The notes under the pieces: generated by a model
What the model saw: only the letters and a program-made list of their open reading frames with translations
The model's database searches: none
What the model was told of the DNA's origin: nothing
Translations under genes and position numbers: made by a program
From: Nocardia anocheti
Lineage (GTDB): Bacteria; Actinomycetota; Actinomycetes; Mycobacteriales; Mycobacteriaceae
Assembly: GCF_029675105.1 (NCBI RefSeq)
Contig: NZ_JAQQFV010000001.1
Location: 496,001 to 560,000 of the forward strand
Reading direction: 5' to 3'
Length of the DNA: 64,000 bases
In this document: in pieces, positions 49,816-58,801 of the stretch
Layout: the number at the start of each line of letters is the position of its first letter
How positions within the stretch are numbered: the stretch's first letter is position 1

Positions 49816-50148
49816 TCAGATCAGGCCGTCGAGCTCGCGCAGCAGCGCCGCCTTACCCTTGGCACCGACGATCTGCTTCACCGGCTTGCCGCCCTGGAAC
49901 AGGATCATCGTCGGCAGCGACAGGATCTGGTAGTCGCGGGCGGTGCCGGGGTTGGCCTCGGTGTCGAGCTTGGCGATCGTCAGCTTGTCGGCGTGGCTGC
50001 CCGCGATCTCCTCCAGCACGGGGGCGACCATCTTGCACGGGCCGCACCAGTCGGCCCAGAAGTCCACCAGGACCGGCTTTTCGCTGAGCAGCACGTCGTC
50101 GGCGAAGGACTGGTCGGTCACGGTGATGGTGTTGGCGCTGTCGGCCAT
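49816..50148 (-). CDS. trxA: Thioredoxin
   Basis: A 110-residue protein with the redox motif WCGPC in FWADWCGPCKMVAPVLEEI and the cis-proline segment ILSLPTMILF. It reduces protein disulfides and is recharged by the thioredoxin reductase encoded 24 bp upstream on the same strand. Confidence 0.97.
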   Translation of the reverse strand: MADSANTITVTDQSFADDVLLSEKPVLVDFWADWCGPCKMVAPVLEEIAGSHADKLTIAKLDTEANPGTARDYQILSLPTMILFQGGKPVKQIVGAKGKAALLRELDGLI

Positions 50149-50172
50149 GGGTGTCTCCTTGCTGGGGTGGAA

Positions 50173-51147
50173 CTAGTTGGCGGAGCCGTCGGCGTTGGCC
50201 AGGGTGTTGGCGGTGATGTCACCCTGCTCGGCCAGCCAGCGCTCGGCGTCGATCGCGGCGCGGCAGCCGGTACCCGCGGCGGTGATCGCCTGCCGGTAGG
50301 TGTGGTCGACCAGGTCGCCCGCGGCGAACACGCCCGCGATATCGGTGGCGGTGCCCGGATCACGCACCTGCACATAGCCTTCCGCGTCGAGCGCGACCTG
50401 GCCCTTGACCAGTTCGCTGCGCGGGTCGTGGCCGATGGCGACGAACAGGCCGGTCGCGGCCAGCTCGGACTCCTCGCCGGTGCGGGTGTCGCGCAGGGTC
50501 AGGCTGCTGACGCTGTTCTCGCCGTTGACCTTCGCGACCTCGGCGTTGAGCACGAACTTGATCTTCTCGTTGGCCTTGGCGCGCTCGAGCATGATCCGCG
50601 AGGCGCGGAACTCCTCGCGGCGGTGCACCACGGTGACGCTGGCGGCGAACTTGGTGAGGAAGGTGGCCTCCTCCATGGCGGAGTCGCCGCCGCCGACCAC
50701 CACGATGTCCTGGCCCTTGAAGAAGAAGCCGTCGCAGGTGGCGCAGGCGCTCACGCCACGGCCGAGCAGATCCTGCTCGCCGGGAACGTTGAGATAGCGT
50801 GCGGCCGAACCCATCGCGAGGATGATGGCGTACGCCTCGAAGGTCTCCTCGCCCACGGTGACCTTCTTGATCGGGCCGGACAGGTCGATCGCGTCGACGT
50901 CCTCGGTGCGCAGGTCGGCGCCGAAACGCTTGGCCTGCTCACGCATCTGCTCCATCAGGTCCGGGCCCATGATGCCCTCGCGGAAGCCGGGGAAGTTCTC
51001 CACCTCGGTGGTGGTCATCAGAGCACCACCGAACTGGGTGCCCTCGAACACCAGCGGCGCCAATTCGGCGCGGGCGGCGTAGACGGCGGCCGTGTACCCG
51101 GCGGGGCCCGATCCGACGATGATCAGGTCGCGAACTGGCGTGCTCAT
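50173..51147 (-). CDS. trxB: Thioredoxin reductase
   Basis: A 324-residue flavoprotein. It has the FAD motif [18 protein letters not shown], the redox pair CATC in [11 protein letters not shown], the NADPH motif [13 protein letters not shown] and the C-terminal FAD motif [10 protein letters not shown]. It transfers electrons from NADPH to thioredoxin. Confidence 0.97.
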   Translation of the reverse strand: MSTPVRDLIIVGSGPAGYTAAVYAARAELAPLVFEGTQFGGALMTTTEVENFPGFREGIMGPDLMEQMREQAKRFGADLRTEDVDAIDLSGPIKKVTVGEETFEAYAIILAMGSAARYLNVPGEQDLLGRGVSACATCDGFFFKGQDIVVVGGGDSAMEEATFLTKFAASVTVVHRREEFRASRIMLERAKANEKIKFVLNAEVAKVNGENSVSSLTLRDTRTGEESELAATGLFVAIGHDPRSELVKGQVALDAEGYVQVRDPGTATDIAGVFAAGDLVDHTYRQAITAAGTGCRAAIDAERWLAEQGDITANTLANADGSAN

Positions 51148-51243
51148 GGGGGCCTTCCGAAAGACGAGCTGGGGACGTGTCGGTCAACAACAGCCTAAAC
51201 GGTGTTGTTCCCGGCGCGACGGGGCTCCCGAGGACGGGTCGGA

Positions 51244-52116
51244 TCAGCCGATGTCGCGCAGGGCGAGCTGCTCGGGCGCGCCGGTACCGCAGCCCGGGCC
51301 CACGACCAGCGCGGTAATGGTCGGCGCGGCCGGACCCTGCACCAGCACCAGGACGGCCTCGCCGCCACGGAAGGTGATGCTCGACGCACCCAGTACGCCG
51401 CGATCGATCCCGTTGGCCAGTACGCAGCGGGTGAGCGCCGCCTCGTCGGATAGCGGGCCGCGCACATCGCGTTTGCCCAGCGCGCTGAGTGCGGCGGCGG
51501 TGGTGAGGTCGTCGCCGGACGGGTCGAGGGCTGGTGCCGCGGTGGGCGTGCCCTCGGTGGTGTCCAGGGTGGTGATCACCGCGCCCGCCCCGGCCAGTAC
51601 GACGACCGCGGCGGCGGCCGCGGCAAGCAGACTCATCCGGCGCCGGGAACGGGATCGGTAGGCGTCCAGCGAGATCGGCGCCGGGTCCGACGTCGGATGC
51701 GGCGGCGCGGTGTCGAGTCGCTCGCTGACGCCGTCGTCAGGTGCGGTGCCGAGACGTCCGGTGACGCTGTCGCCGAGTGCTGCCGTGGTGAGACGTTCGG
51801 TGGGGCCGTCGTCGAGGTCGGCGGCGAGCGCGGTGGTGAGCCGTTCGGCGGGCCCCTCCCCCGCGTCGAGTTCGGCGACGAAACGGAACATGCGGTCGGC
51901 CACGTCGTCGGGCATGCGGTGCACGACCCTGTCGTCGGAGCTCAGGGCGCGTAGGTGGGCGTTGACGTCGTCGAGGTCGTTCAGGTAACGCAGCGCGTCG
52001 GGGTCGGTCTCGACCTGCGGCCACAGTTGCTCGCTGAGTTCGGGCGCGAGATTGTCGGCATGCAGATCGGCCAGCAGTTCCGACGGGAACGGCGGCTGCG
52101 GCACGGATCGGGCCAC
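51244..52116 (-). CDS. Probable membrane anti-sigma factor for SigM
   Basis: A 290-residue protein from GTG 52116, 84 bp after sigM. A cytoplasmic part (about 1-155), one membrane helix (about 160-180; SLLAAAAAAVVVLAGAGAV) and an extracytoplasmic domain with two Cys fit the RsmA-type anti-sigma layout. Residues about 88-140 hold degenerate repeats of the form ERLTTA-x-DDG. No zinc-binding HxxxCxxC motif is seen. Position equals Rv3912. Confidence 0.75.
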   Translation of the reverse strand: MARSVPQPPFPSELLADLHADNLAPELSEQLWPQVETDPDALRYLNDLDDVNAHLRALSSDDRVVHRMPDDVADRMFRFVAELDAGEGPAERLTTALAADLDDGPTERLTTAALGDSVTGRLGTAPDDGVSERLDTAPPHPTSDPAPISLDAYRSRSRRRMSLLAAAAAAVVVLAGAGAVITTLDTTEGTPTAAPALDPSGDDLTTAAALSALGKRDVRGPLSDEAALTRCVLANGIDRGVLGASSITFRGGEAVLVLVQGPAAPTITALVVGPGCGTGAPEQLALRDIG

Positions 52117-52200
52117 CCTCGCACCTCCCCTGTTCTGTCGATATCGGATCGCAGGATTTACATCGCTGACTTGTTCGTCACTGTTAATGACGCATCCCGA

Positions 52201-52836
52201 CTAGATCCGGTTCCCTGGATCCCGGAAAAATTCCAAACGTTCTTGCAAACGTACGCGCGCTCGGGAGCATCTGCTCTTGATCGTGCCCTCCGCCACGCCG
52301 AGCAGAGCAGCGGTTTCGGCCACACTGCGGCCTTCCATCTCGGTCATCACCAGCGCCAGCCGCTGGTCCTCGGGCAGCGTGAACAGCGCCTCGGCGACCA
52401 CGGTGGACAGCTCGTACTCGGCGAACTCGTCGCGCGGCTCGACGGCCTCGGGCATGGTGTCGGGGGTGATGGAGAAGGCGCGGCGGGTCTTGTTGCGCCG
52501 GATCCGGTCCAGGCAGGCGTTGACCACGATGGCGTGCAGCCAGCTGCGCACCTCGGCCTCGGCGCGGAACGAACTCGCGGTGCGATGGGCCGAGAGCAGG
52601 GCGTCCTGGAGCGAATCGGCGGCGTCCTCGCGGCTGTAGGAGGTGCGCAGCGCGGTCTGCCACAGATGGTCCTTGTGGCGGCGCAGCAGCTCGGCGAAGG
52701 CGTGCGGCGGCTCCCCGCGCACATGGGCGGCCAGCAGCTGCTTGTCACTGCTGTTCTCGAGGAACGAGCGATCGCCGGGCGCGATCGGCCGCGTTCTCCC
52801 CCCGCGGACTTGCTCGTTGACTTCCGGCGACAACAC
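52201..52836 (-). CDS. sigM: ECF sigma factor SigM
   Basis: A 211-residue protein from GTG 52836. Region 2 has FAELLRRHKDHLWQTAL and EDAADSLQDALLSAHR; region 4 has LPEDQRLALVMTEMEGRSVA and TAALLGVAEGTIKSRCSRAR. It directs RNA polymerase to stress or envelope promoters and is probably held inactive by the membrane protein encoded next. Position equals mycobacterial sigM. Confidence 0.93.
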   Translation of the reverse strand: MLSPEVNEQVRGGRTRPIAPGDRSFLENSSDKQLLAAHVRGEPPHAFAELLRRHKDHLWQTALRTSYSREDAADSLQDALLSAHRTASSFRAEAEVRSWLHAIVVNACLDRIRRNKTRRAFSITPDTMPEAVEPRDEFAEYELSTVVAEALFTLPEDQRLALVMTEMEGRSVAETAALLGVAEGTIKSRCSRARVRLQERLEFFRDPGNRI

Positions 52837-53066
52837 CTGACCCCTTGGACAGCGCTCATTACGGCGACTTCACGTCGGCGAACGAGGCCGAACCATCACC
52901 TGACTACACGCAACGTCCAGGATCGACGTCGACAGATCCTGGGTAGCCCCCTACGGGAGCGCGGGAGTGATCATATCGCCGATAACAATCGCGCACCAAC
53001 CGGACCGCGGTTCGATGAACATCGGCTCTCGATCCGGAAACATGCGCCCACCTGCGCCGATGGCGG

Positions 53067-56000
53067 TCAGGGCGCGGCGTCGAACCGAACGTCGGCGATG
53101 GCGGTCTGGAACTGACCCCCGGAATTCGCCAGGCCGGTGATCCAGACGAGCACGAAACGCGCCGCCTGGTCGGTCTGCACGGCGATATCGGTGACGCCCT
53201 CACCGAGCTTGGCCGAACCGATCAGCTGGGTCTGGTCGAGCGTGGGCGCCTCGGTGGGCGAGGTGCGGATCTCGACGGTGCTGCCCGCGCTGGGCGAGTT
53301 GATCGAGACATTGGTGAGCTTGGCCGGGGTCGGCAACGTGGCCAGCAGGCCGACGCCCTTCTTGAGTGCCGGGAACTGCTGGAAGTACTGGTCGGTGCGC
53401 CACAGCGTGGTGGGGTTCTGGTCCAGGACCGCACCCGCGGACGCCGCGCCGTCGGGGGTGCCCTCCGGGGAGAACACCGTCGCGCCGGTGACCGGCACCG
53501 GCACCGTGGCGGCGGCCGCTGGCTTGGGTTCCTCGGACGCGGGCGCGGCCTCGGCGGGCGGCGGCACGCTGGAGGTGAGACCGATGTTGATCTGCTGGTC
53601 CAGCGGCTTGTCCGACGCGCCGGGCGCGAAGATGCTGACCATCCACCAGATCAGGATGCCGACCACCAGCGCGGCCAGCACGCCGAGGCCGACCATGATC
53701 CACATCATCCGCTTGGAGCGCTCCCGCTCGGCGGCGAGCAGTTCCGGATCGGCCAGCGAGTCGGGACCGGAGGCCACCGCCCGCTGACCCAGCCGCAGCA
53801 CCGGGATGAAATCGGTCTTCTGGTCGACCACCGAGGCCTGCTCGAGCACGTGCTGCACCGTCGCGGCGGTGCGCACGCCCTTGTTGGATTCCAGCGAGCG
53901 CACCGCGACCGCGGAGATCTCGAAGGGCACCTCGGGGCGGATCTGGCGCGGCTCCACCGGCGTGCCGTCGGGGCCGAAATCGGCCAGGCGCAGGCCGCCG
54001 ATGGTGGCCGCGGTGCCGGTGACCCCACCCACCCGGATCGGCCAGCGCGCGGTGATCAGGGCGTAGAGCATGGCGCCGAGGCCGCGCACGTCGGCCTGGG
54101 CGTCGGAATCGCCGAGCGTGCCGGGGAAGGCCAGCACGGCGTCACCGGAGGCGCTGATACGGATGCGGTCGGGATGGTCGATCGAGAGCGAGCCGCCGCC
54201 GCGATGGGCCAGTTCGGCCGCCGAGGCCAGCGCCCGGATGGCCCGGGCCGCACCGATCGGCGAGGGCACCGTCTCGGCCATCTCGCGCAGCGACCGGCCG
54301 GGGGTCCACTCGGCGACGACGATGCCGCCGGAGCTGCCACGCACCACGTCGAGCACCCGGGCCAGGCCGGGCGAATTGATCCGGCCCAGGCGCAGCGTGC
54401 GCGAGAGGATGGCCTGCGGGCCGTCGTGACCGGAGTTCTCGCCGGACTTCTGGTCGGCGTCGACGAAGGTGAGCGCGACCTCGCGGTCGAGTTTGATGTC
54501 GAGGGCCTGCCAGAACTTCAGCCCGCGCGCCCCGCCGTGCCCGGCGAGCAGCCGGTAACGACCACCCGCGACCGACGCGCCCGGGATGAGCTTGGGCCCC
54601 CGCTGCGCGCGCCGGGCATCGGCGGGCGGAACCGGGATCGGCAGCATGCCGGTGTCGTGGGTCGGGTCGTGCGGGGGCATGGCCTGCGGACTCGCCGAGT
54701 TGTTATGCGGCGATTCGGCCTCGTCGGGCGTGTCGGGGCGCTCGGATCCCGTGGCATCGGACGCGTCGGAATCGACATCGGTGGACATTCCTCCCGCCGC
54801 GCGCGCCGCAGAATCAGCGGCCGGGTCGCCGCCCACCGCGTCATCGCTCACCCTCGGTCCTCCTTCGAGCTGATCTTTCGAGGTTATGGCGAATTCGCCA
54901 CCCGTATCGGTCTGCCGAACAGCGTACGGGAACTGTGCCTGACCGGTGATGTCAACAGCGCCCGGCCGGATGATGGGCAACACCATGGTCTGGGTGTCCA
55001 TCGAGTGCTCGTAGGACGGGAAGCCGTAGGTGTCGGGTCGGCGCAGGACGGTGGTCGCGTAGATGTCGTCGGACGGCGAGTCGTCCAGACCCAGATCCGG
55101 TGCGGGCGGGGTGATGCCGAGCTTGCGCGAGATCGCCACCGTGATGGCCACGACCTCGGGAATCCCGGCCAGCCGCATCAGCGCGAAGGCCACCGAGAAC
55201 ATCACCAGCGCGCCCACGCTCACCCGCAGCAGCGAGGCGGGACCGCCGGAGAGCCGGTCCATCCGGGTCACCGTGTCGACGATGAGCATCACCGCGCCAC
55301 CGGCCACCGAGGCCAGCAGCACCCGGGTGACGGTCCGGCCCACATTGGCCATTCGCAGATCGCCCAGACTGCGGTGCAGCAGCATGCCGCCGATCACCGC
55401 GCCCGCGGTGAAGCCGAGGCCGGTCGCGACGCCGAGGATGATCACCACGTCGTCGCTGTCACGGGCCAGCACCGGGGCCAGCGTCGAGAACAGGATCTTG
55501 ATCGTGGTGATGCCCAGGATGATCCAGGTGGGCGTCCACGCCTGCTCGCGGGCGTAGAACACGCGCAGATGGATGAGCACCAGCGAGTACGGGATGAGCG
55601 AGAAGGCCGACCAGCTCACCGCCGCGCCGAGACGTTCGGCGTCGCCCGCGAACCGGGCGTACCCGTAGAGCGCCTCGCCGACCTGCGGGCCAGCCAGTGT
55701 CAGGAAGGTGACCACCGGGATCAGGGCGATCATGGTCAGTCGGGTGGCGACCGAGAGGTCGTCGACCACGGCCGGTGTGTCGTCGGCGGCGGCGTTGCGG
55801 CTCAGGCGCGGCATGATCGCGGTCAGCAGGGTCACGCCGAGCACGCCGTAGGGCAGTTGCAGCAGCAGCCAGGCGTTCTGGAAGATCGCCGGGCCCGCCT
55901 CGTCGGCCGAGGAGGCGATGTGGTTTGCCACCACCAAGCCGACCTGGCTGATCAGCACGTAGAGGATGATCGCGCCGCCCATCTTGCCGAACTGCTTGAG

Positions 56001-58682
56001 GCGCGTGTCCACCCCCCACAGCGGACGCAGGTTGATGCCGTGACGGCGGATCGCGGGCAGCAGACTCAGCGCCTGGGTGGCCACACCGGCGGTGATGCCG
56101 ATGCCAAGGACCAGCAGTTTCGGGTCGCCCATCTTCACCGGGTCCAGGCTGATCTCGCCCGGCGTGAGCGCGTAGACGGCCAGCACCACCAGCACGACCA
56201 GGTTGTTCAGCACCGGCGCCCAGGCACCCGGTTTGAACGCCTGTCTGGTGTTGAGGATGGCCGTGAACAGCGCGGACATGCCGTAGAACAGGATCGCGGG
56301 CACCAAGAGATAGGTGAGCGCGGTGGTGAGCTGGGTGTTCACCTTGCCGTCGGCGGCGACGAACACATGGGTGGCCAGGATCGGCGTCGCGGCCATCGTC
56401 AGCACGGTGGCGGCGAAGAGCACGGTGAACGCGGCCGTCACCAGTCTGCGTACGAAGGCGGCGCCGTTGTCGGCGTCCTCCTGCTCGGCGCGGATGAGCG
56501 TGGGCACCACGATCGCGGTGAGCACGGCGCCCAGCACCAGCTCGGCGATCATGTTCGGGATCAGGTTGGCCGAGGTGAACGCCGAGGCGATGGCCGGACC
56601 GAGCACGGTGAGCAGCAGCAGCTGCTTGGCGAAACCGGTGATCCGGCTGATCAGCGTCGCGACGGCGATCGACCCGGAGTCCTTGAGCAGCTTGGCGTTG
56701 GCGCTCTGCGCGGTCTCGGGCTTCGGCTTGTCCGCCTGCACCTTCGCCGGGCGCGCGATGCGCTGGGTCTTGGCGGCGGCGTTGTCCTCGACGGGCACCG
56801 CCGTCCGACGCGGCCGGTCGGACTCGGCGCCCGCGGGCGTACCCGGCATCCCGGGATACGACGGCGGCGGAACCGTCCGCCGAACCTGCCTCGGAGATTC
56901 CTCCACCGGGCGTCGCCGATCGGGACCGACGAACTGCCCGCGCTGCCCGGCCTCGGGCTGCTCACCGCGCCCGGGACGCTGCTGTCGGGGAATCGCACCC
57001 GACTGGGCCGACCGAGGGGCCATGCCATCGACACCGTGCGTTTCCACACCTGGCACCGGCCTTTGCTGACGCGGGAACTCGCCGGACCGGGCGTTTCGCG
57101 CCGCATCGTGGCGCGGCGGTTCGCCCGGAAGCGGTCGTGCCTCAGGCCGCGGGCCGGGCTCGCGAGGGCCTTGCGCACTCGCCGGGCCGGAGCGGTTCGG
57201 GCCTTCGGCGGGGAGGCCGAGGCGCTGTCCGTCGGCGGGGAGCGGGCGTTGCGGCGGGCGCTGCTGCGGGAACTCGCCCGACGGCGGGCGCGCGGGGCCA
57301 CGGTCGGGTTGCGGGTCGGCCGGGAATCGGGGCTGTTCGGGAACGCCGGGCCGTCCGGGCTGCGGGCCGGGGCGGTAACCCTCGGGTACGGGGGCGTCGA
57401 AGTCGGCGCCCGGGCGGAAGCCGGAGCGCTGCGGCGGGGTGTACGGGTCGACCGCGCCCCGCTGGGGATCACCCGGGCCGAACGGTGGCTGCCCGAGGCG
57501 AGCGGCCTGGTCGGGGTGACCGGGCTGGTCGGAGCGACCGGACTGCCCGGGGCGAGCGGGCTGGTCGGACTGGGCGAGGTGCCCGGGCTGGTCAGGAGCC
57601 GGGCGCTGCCTGGGGAACTCGCCCGACGGCGCGCCGGGGACGCGCGGCATCTCGCCTGACGGCGCGCCGGGGACGCGCGGCATCTCGCCGGAGGGGTTGA
57701 GGGGACCGGGCTGTCGACGTGGGGGCGCGCCCGACCGGTCGACCGGCGGGCGTTGCTGGTCGCGGTAGGCGGGCGGCGGTTGAGGCGCGCCGGGGTCGGC
57801 GGCATCGGGGCGATATCCACCGGGATGCCGAGGCGCGCCGTACCCGCCGGGCGCCTGGGGTGCCGCGGGGTCGGCGGAGCCCGGTCGGTATCCGGCCGGT
57901 GGCTGGGGCATACCCCGCCCCGCCGCACCGGGCTGGCCGTACGAGGGCGCGCTGGGATCGGCGAAATCTGGACCGGTGGGTGGAAGGGCCGCGTCGGGCT
58001 CGTGGGAGCCGGGGCGATATCCACCGCGGGCCGCCGGTCCACCAGGGCCGGGACGGTAGCTCTCGCGCGGCGCGGGCGAGTCGAAGTCTGCGGCGCCGGG
58101 GCGATAGCCGTCAGGCACGCGGGCGTCGAAGTCGGCGCCGGGCCGGTAGCTGTGGGATACAGGCGAGTCGAAGTCGCCGCCGGGGCGGTAGCCGTCGGGC
58201 ACGGGGGCGTCGACGTCGGCGCCGGGACGGTAGCCGTCGGGTACAGGGGCGTCGAAGTCGGCGCTCGGGCGGTAGCCGCCGGGGCGCTGCGGTGGGGTGT
58301 GGGGGTCCGCGAAATCTGGTCCGCCGAAATCTGGGCGGGCGGGGCCCGGGGCCGGGTGGCCGGGACGGAGAGGAGTGCCGGAGTCCGGGGGGCCGGGGCG
58401 GCGGGGGGTGTTGGGGTCGGCGGGGCGGTCGCGGTGGGCGAATGGGGGGGTTTCGCCGGGGGGTGTGCCGGGGCGGGGGCCGGTGCCGGGGTGGGCCGGG
58501 TGGGGGCCGTTGGTGGGGGGCACGCGGCGGTCGGCGGGGTGGTCGACGTGGGGCAGGGTGCTGTCGTGGTCGCCGCCGCTCATGCCACGCTCCCAGGGCG
58601 CGGCGGCCGCGCGGCGGGTGGCCTGCGGGTCGTCGCGTCGGTCGTCGTCGTGCCGATGAGCGGATTCATCGTCGCCCATCAT
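53067..58682 (-). CDS. murJ: Lipid II flippase MurJ fused to a pseudokinase, with very long N-terminal extension
   Basis: A 1871-residue protein. Residues 1 to about 640 are disordered, rich in Pro, Arg and Gly, with repeats such as GYRPGADFDAPVPD and SGEMPRVPGAP. The MurJ domain (about 660-1190, about 14 membrane helices) has DSGSIAVATLISRITGF and NLIPNMIAELVLGAVL. A kinase-like domain (about 1360-1615) lacks HRD and DFG motifs. One membrane helix (about 1660-1685) and an extracellular beta-domain (about 1730-1871) follow. Mycobacterial Rv3910 has the same order in about 1180 residues; its pseudokinase is phosphorylated by PknB and recruits FhaA. Confidence 0.93.
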   Translation of the reverse strand: MMGDDESAHRHDDDRRDDPQATRRAAAAPWERGMSGGDHDSTLPHVDHPADRRVPPTNGPHPAHPGTGPRPGTPPGETPPFAHRDRPADPNTPRRPGPPDSGTPLRPGHPAPGPARPDFGGPDFADPHTPPQRPGGYRPSADFDAPVPDGYRPGADVDAPVPDGYRPGGDFDSPVSHSYRPGADFDARVPDGYRPGAADFDSPAPRESYRPGPGGPAARGGYRPGSHEPDAALPPTGPDFADPSAPSYGQPGAAGRGMPQPPAGYRPGSADPAAPQAPGGYGAPRHPGGYRPDAADPGAPQPPPAYRDQQRPPVDRSGAPPRRQPGPLNPSGEMPRVPGAPSGEMPRVPGAPSGEFPRQRPAPDQPGHLAQSDQPARPGQSGRSDQPGHPDQAARLGQPPFGPGDPQRGAVDPYTPPQRSGFRPGADFDAPVPEGYRPGPQPGRPGVPEQPRFPADPQPDRGPARPPSGEFPQQRPPQRPLPADGQRLGLPAEGPNRSGPASAQGPREPGPRPEARPLPGEPPRHDAARNARSGEFPRQQRPVPGVETHGVDGMAPRSAQSGAIPRQQRPGRGEQPEAGQRGQFVGPDRRRPVEESPRQVRRTVPPPSYPGMPGTPAGAESDRPRRTAVPVEDNAAAKTQRIARPAKVQADKPKPETAQSANAKLLKDSGSIAVATLISRITGFAKQLLLLTVLGPAIASAFTSANLIPNMIAELVLGAVLTAIVVPTLIRAEQEDADNGAAFVRRLVTAAFTVLFAATVLTMAATPILATHVFVAADGKVNTQLTTALTYLLVPAILFYGMSALFTAILNTRQAFKPGAWAPVLNNLVVLVVLAVYALTPGEISLDPVKMGDPKLLVLGIGITAGVATQALSLLPAIRRHGINLRPLWGVDTRLKQFGKMGGAIILYVLISQVGLVVANHIASSADEAGPAIFQNAWLLLQLPYGVLGVTLLTAIMPRLSRNAAADDTPAVVDDLSVATRLTMIALIPVVTFLTLAGPQVGEALYGYARFAGDAERLGAAVSWSAFSLIPYSLVLIHLRVFYAREQAWTPTWIILGITTIKILFSTLAPVLARDSDDVVIILGVATGLGFTAGAVIGGMLLHRSLGDLRMANVGRTVTRVLLASVAGGAVMLIVDTVTRMDRLSGGPASLLRVSVGALVMFSVAFALMRLAGIPEVVAITVAISRKLGITPPAPDLGLDDSPSDDIYATTVLRRPDTYGFPSYEHSMDTQTMVLPIIRPGAVDITGQAQFPYAVRQTDTGGEFAITSKDQLEGGPRVSDDAVGGDPAADSAARAAGGMSTDVDSDASDATGSERPDTPDEAESPHNNSASPQAMPPHDPTHDTGMLPIPVPPADARRAQRGPKLIPGASVAGGRYRLLAGHGGARGLKFWQALDIKLDREVALTFVDADQKSGENSGHDGPQAILSRTLRLGRINSPGLARVLDVVRGSSGGIVVAEWTPGRSLREMAETVPSPIGAARAIRALASAAELAHRGGGSLSIDHPDRIRISASGDAVLAFPGTLGDSDAQADVRGLGAMLYALITARWPIRVGGVTGTAATIGGLRLADFGPDGTPVEPRQIRPEVPFEISAVAVRSLESNKGVRTAATVQHVLEQASVVDQKTDFIPVLRLGQRAVASGPDSLADPELLAAERERSKRMMWIMVGLGVLAALVVGILIWWMVSIFAPGASDKPLDQQINIGLTSSVPPPAEAAPASEEPKPAAAATVPVPVTGATVFSPEGTPDGAASAGAVLDQNPTTLWRTDQYFQQFPALKKGVGLLATLPTPAKLTNVSINSPSAGSTVEIRTSPTEAPTLDQTQLIGSAKLGEGVTDIAVQTDQAARFVLVWITGLANSGGQFQTAIADVRFDAAP

Positions 58683-58801
58683 GCCTCCTGTACCCGGTGC
58701 GACCCGCGGATCCCGCCGGTCCGGTGAGCGTTTCGCTCACCCGTGCCACTGTCCGTTTCTTCTCTGCCATGGTGCCCCGTCGCCGCGTGCGACGCGGGCG
58801 T

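Noticed and set aside
53850..57659. Very long open frame on the plus strand opposite the murJ fusion gene
   Set aside because: Its His/Arg/Gly-rich translation has no domain and is the mirror of GC-rich coding sequence. The opposite strand encodes a clear MurJ-pseudokinase.
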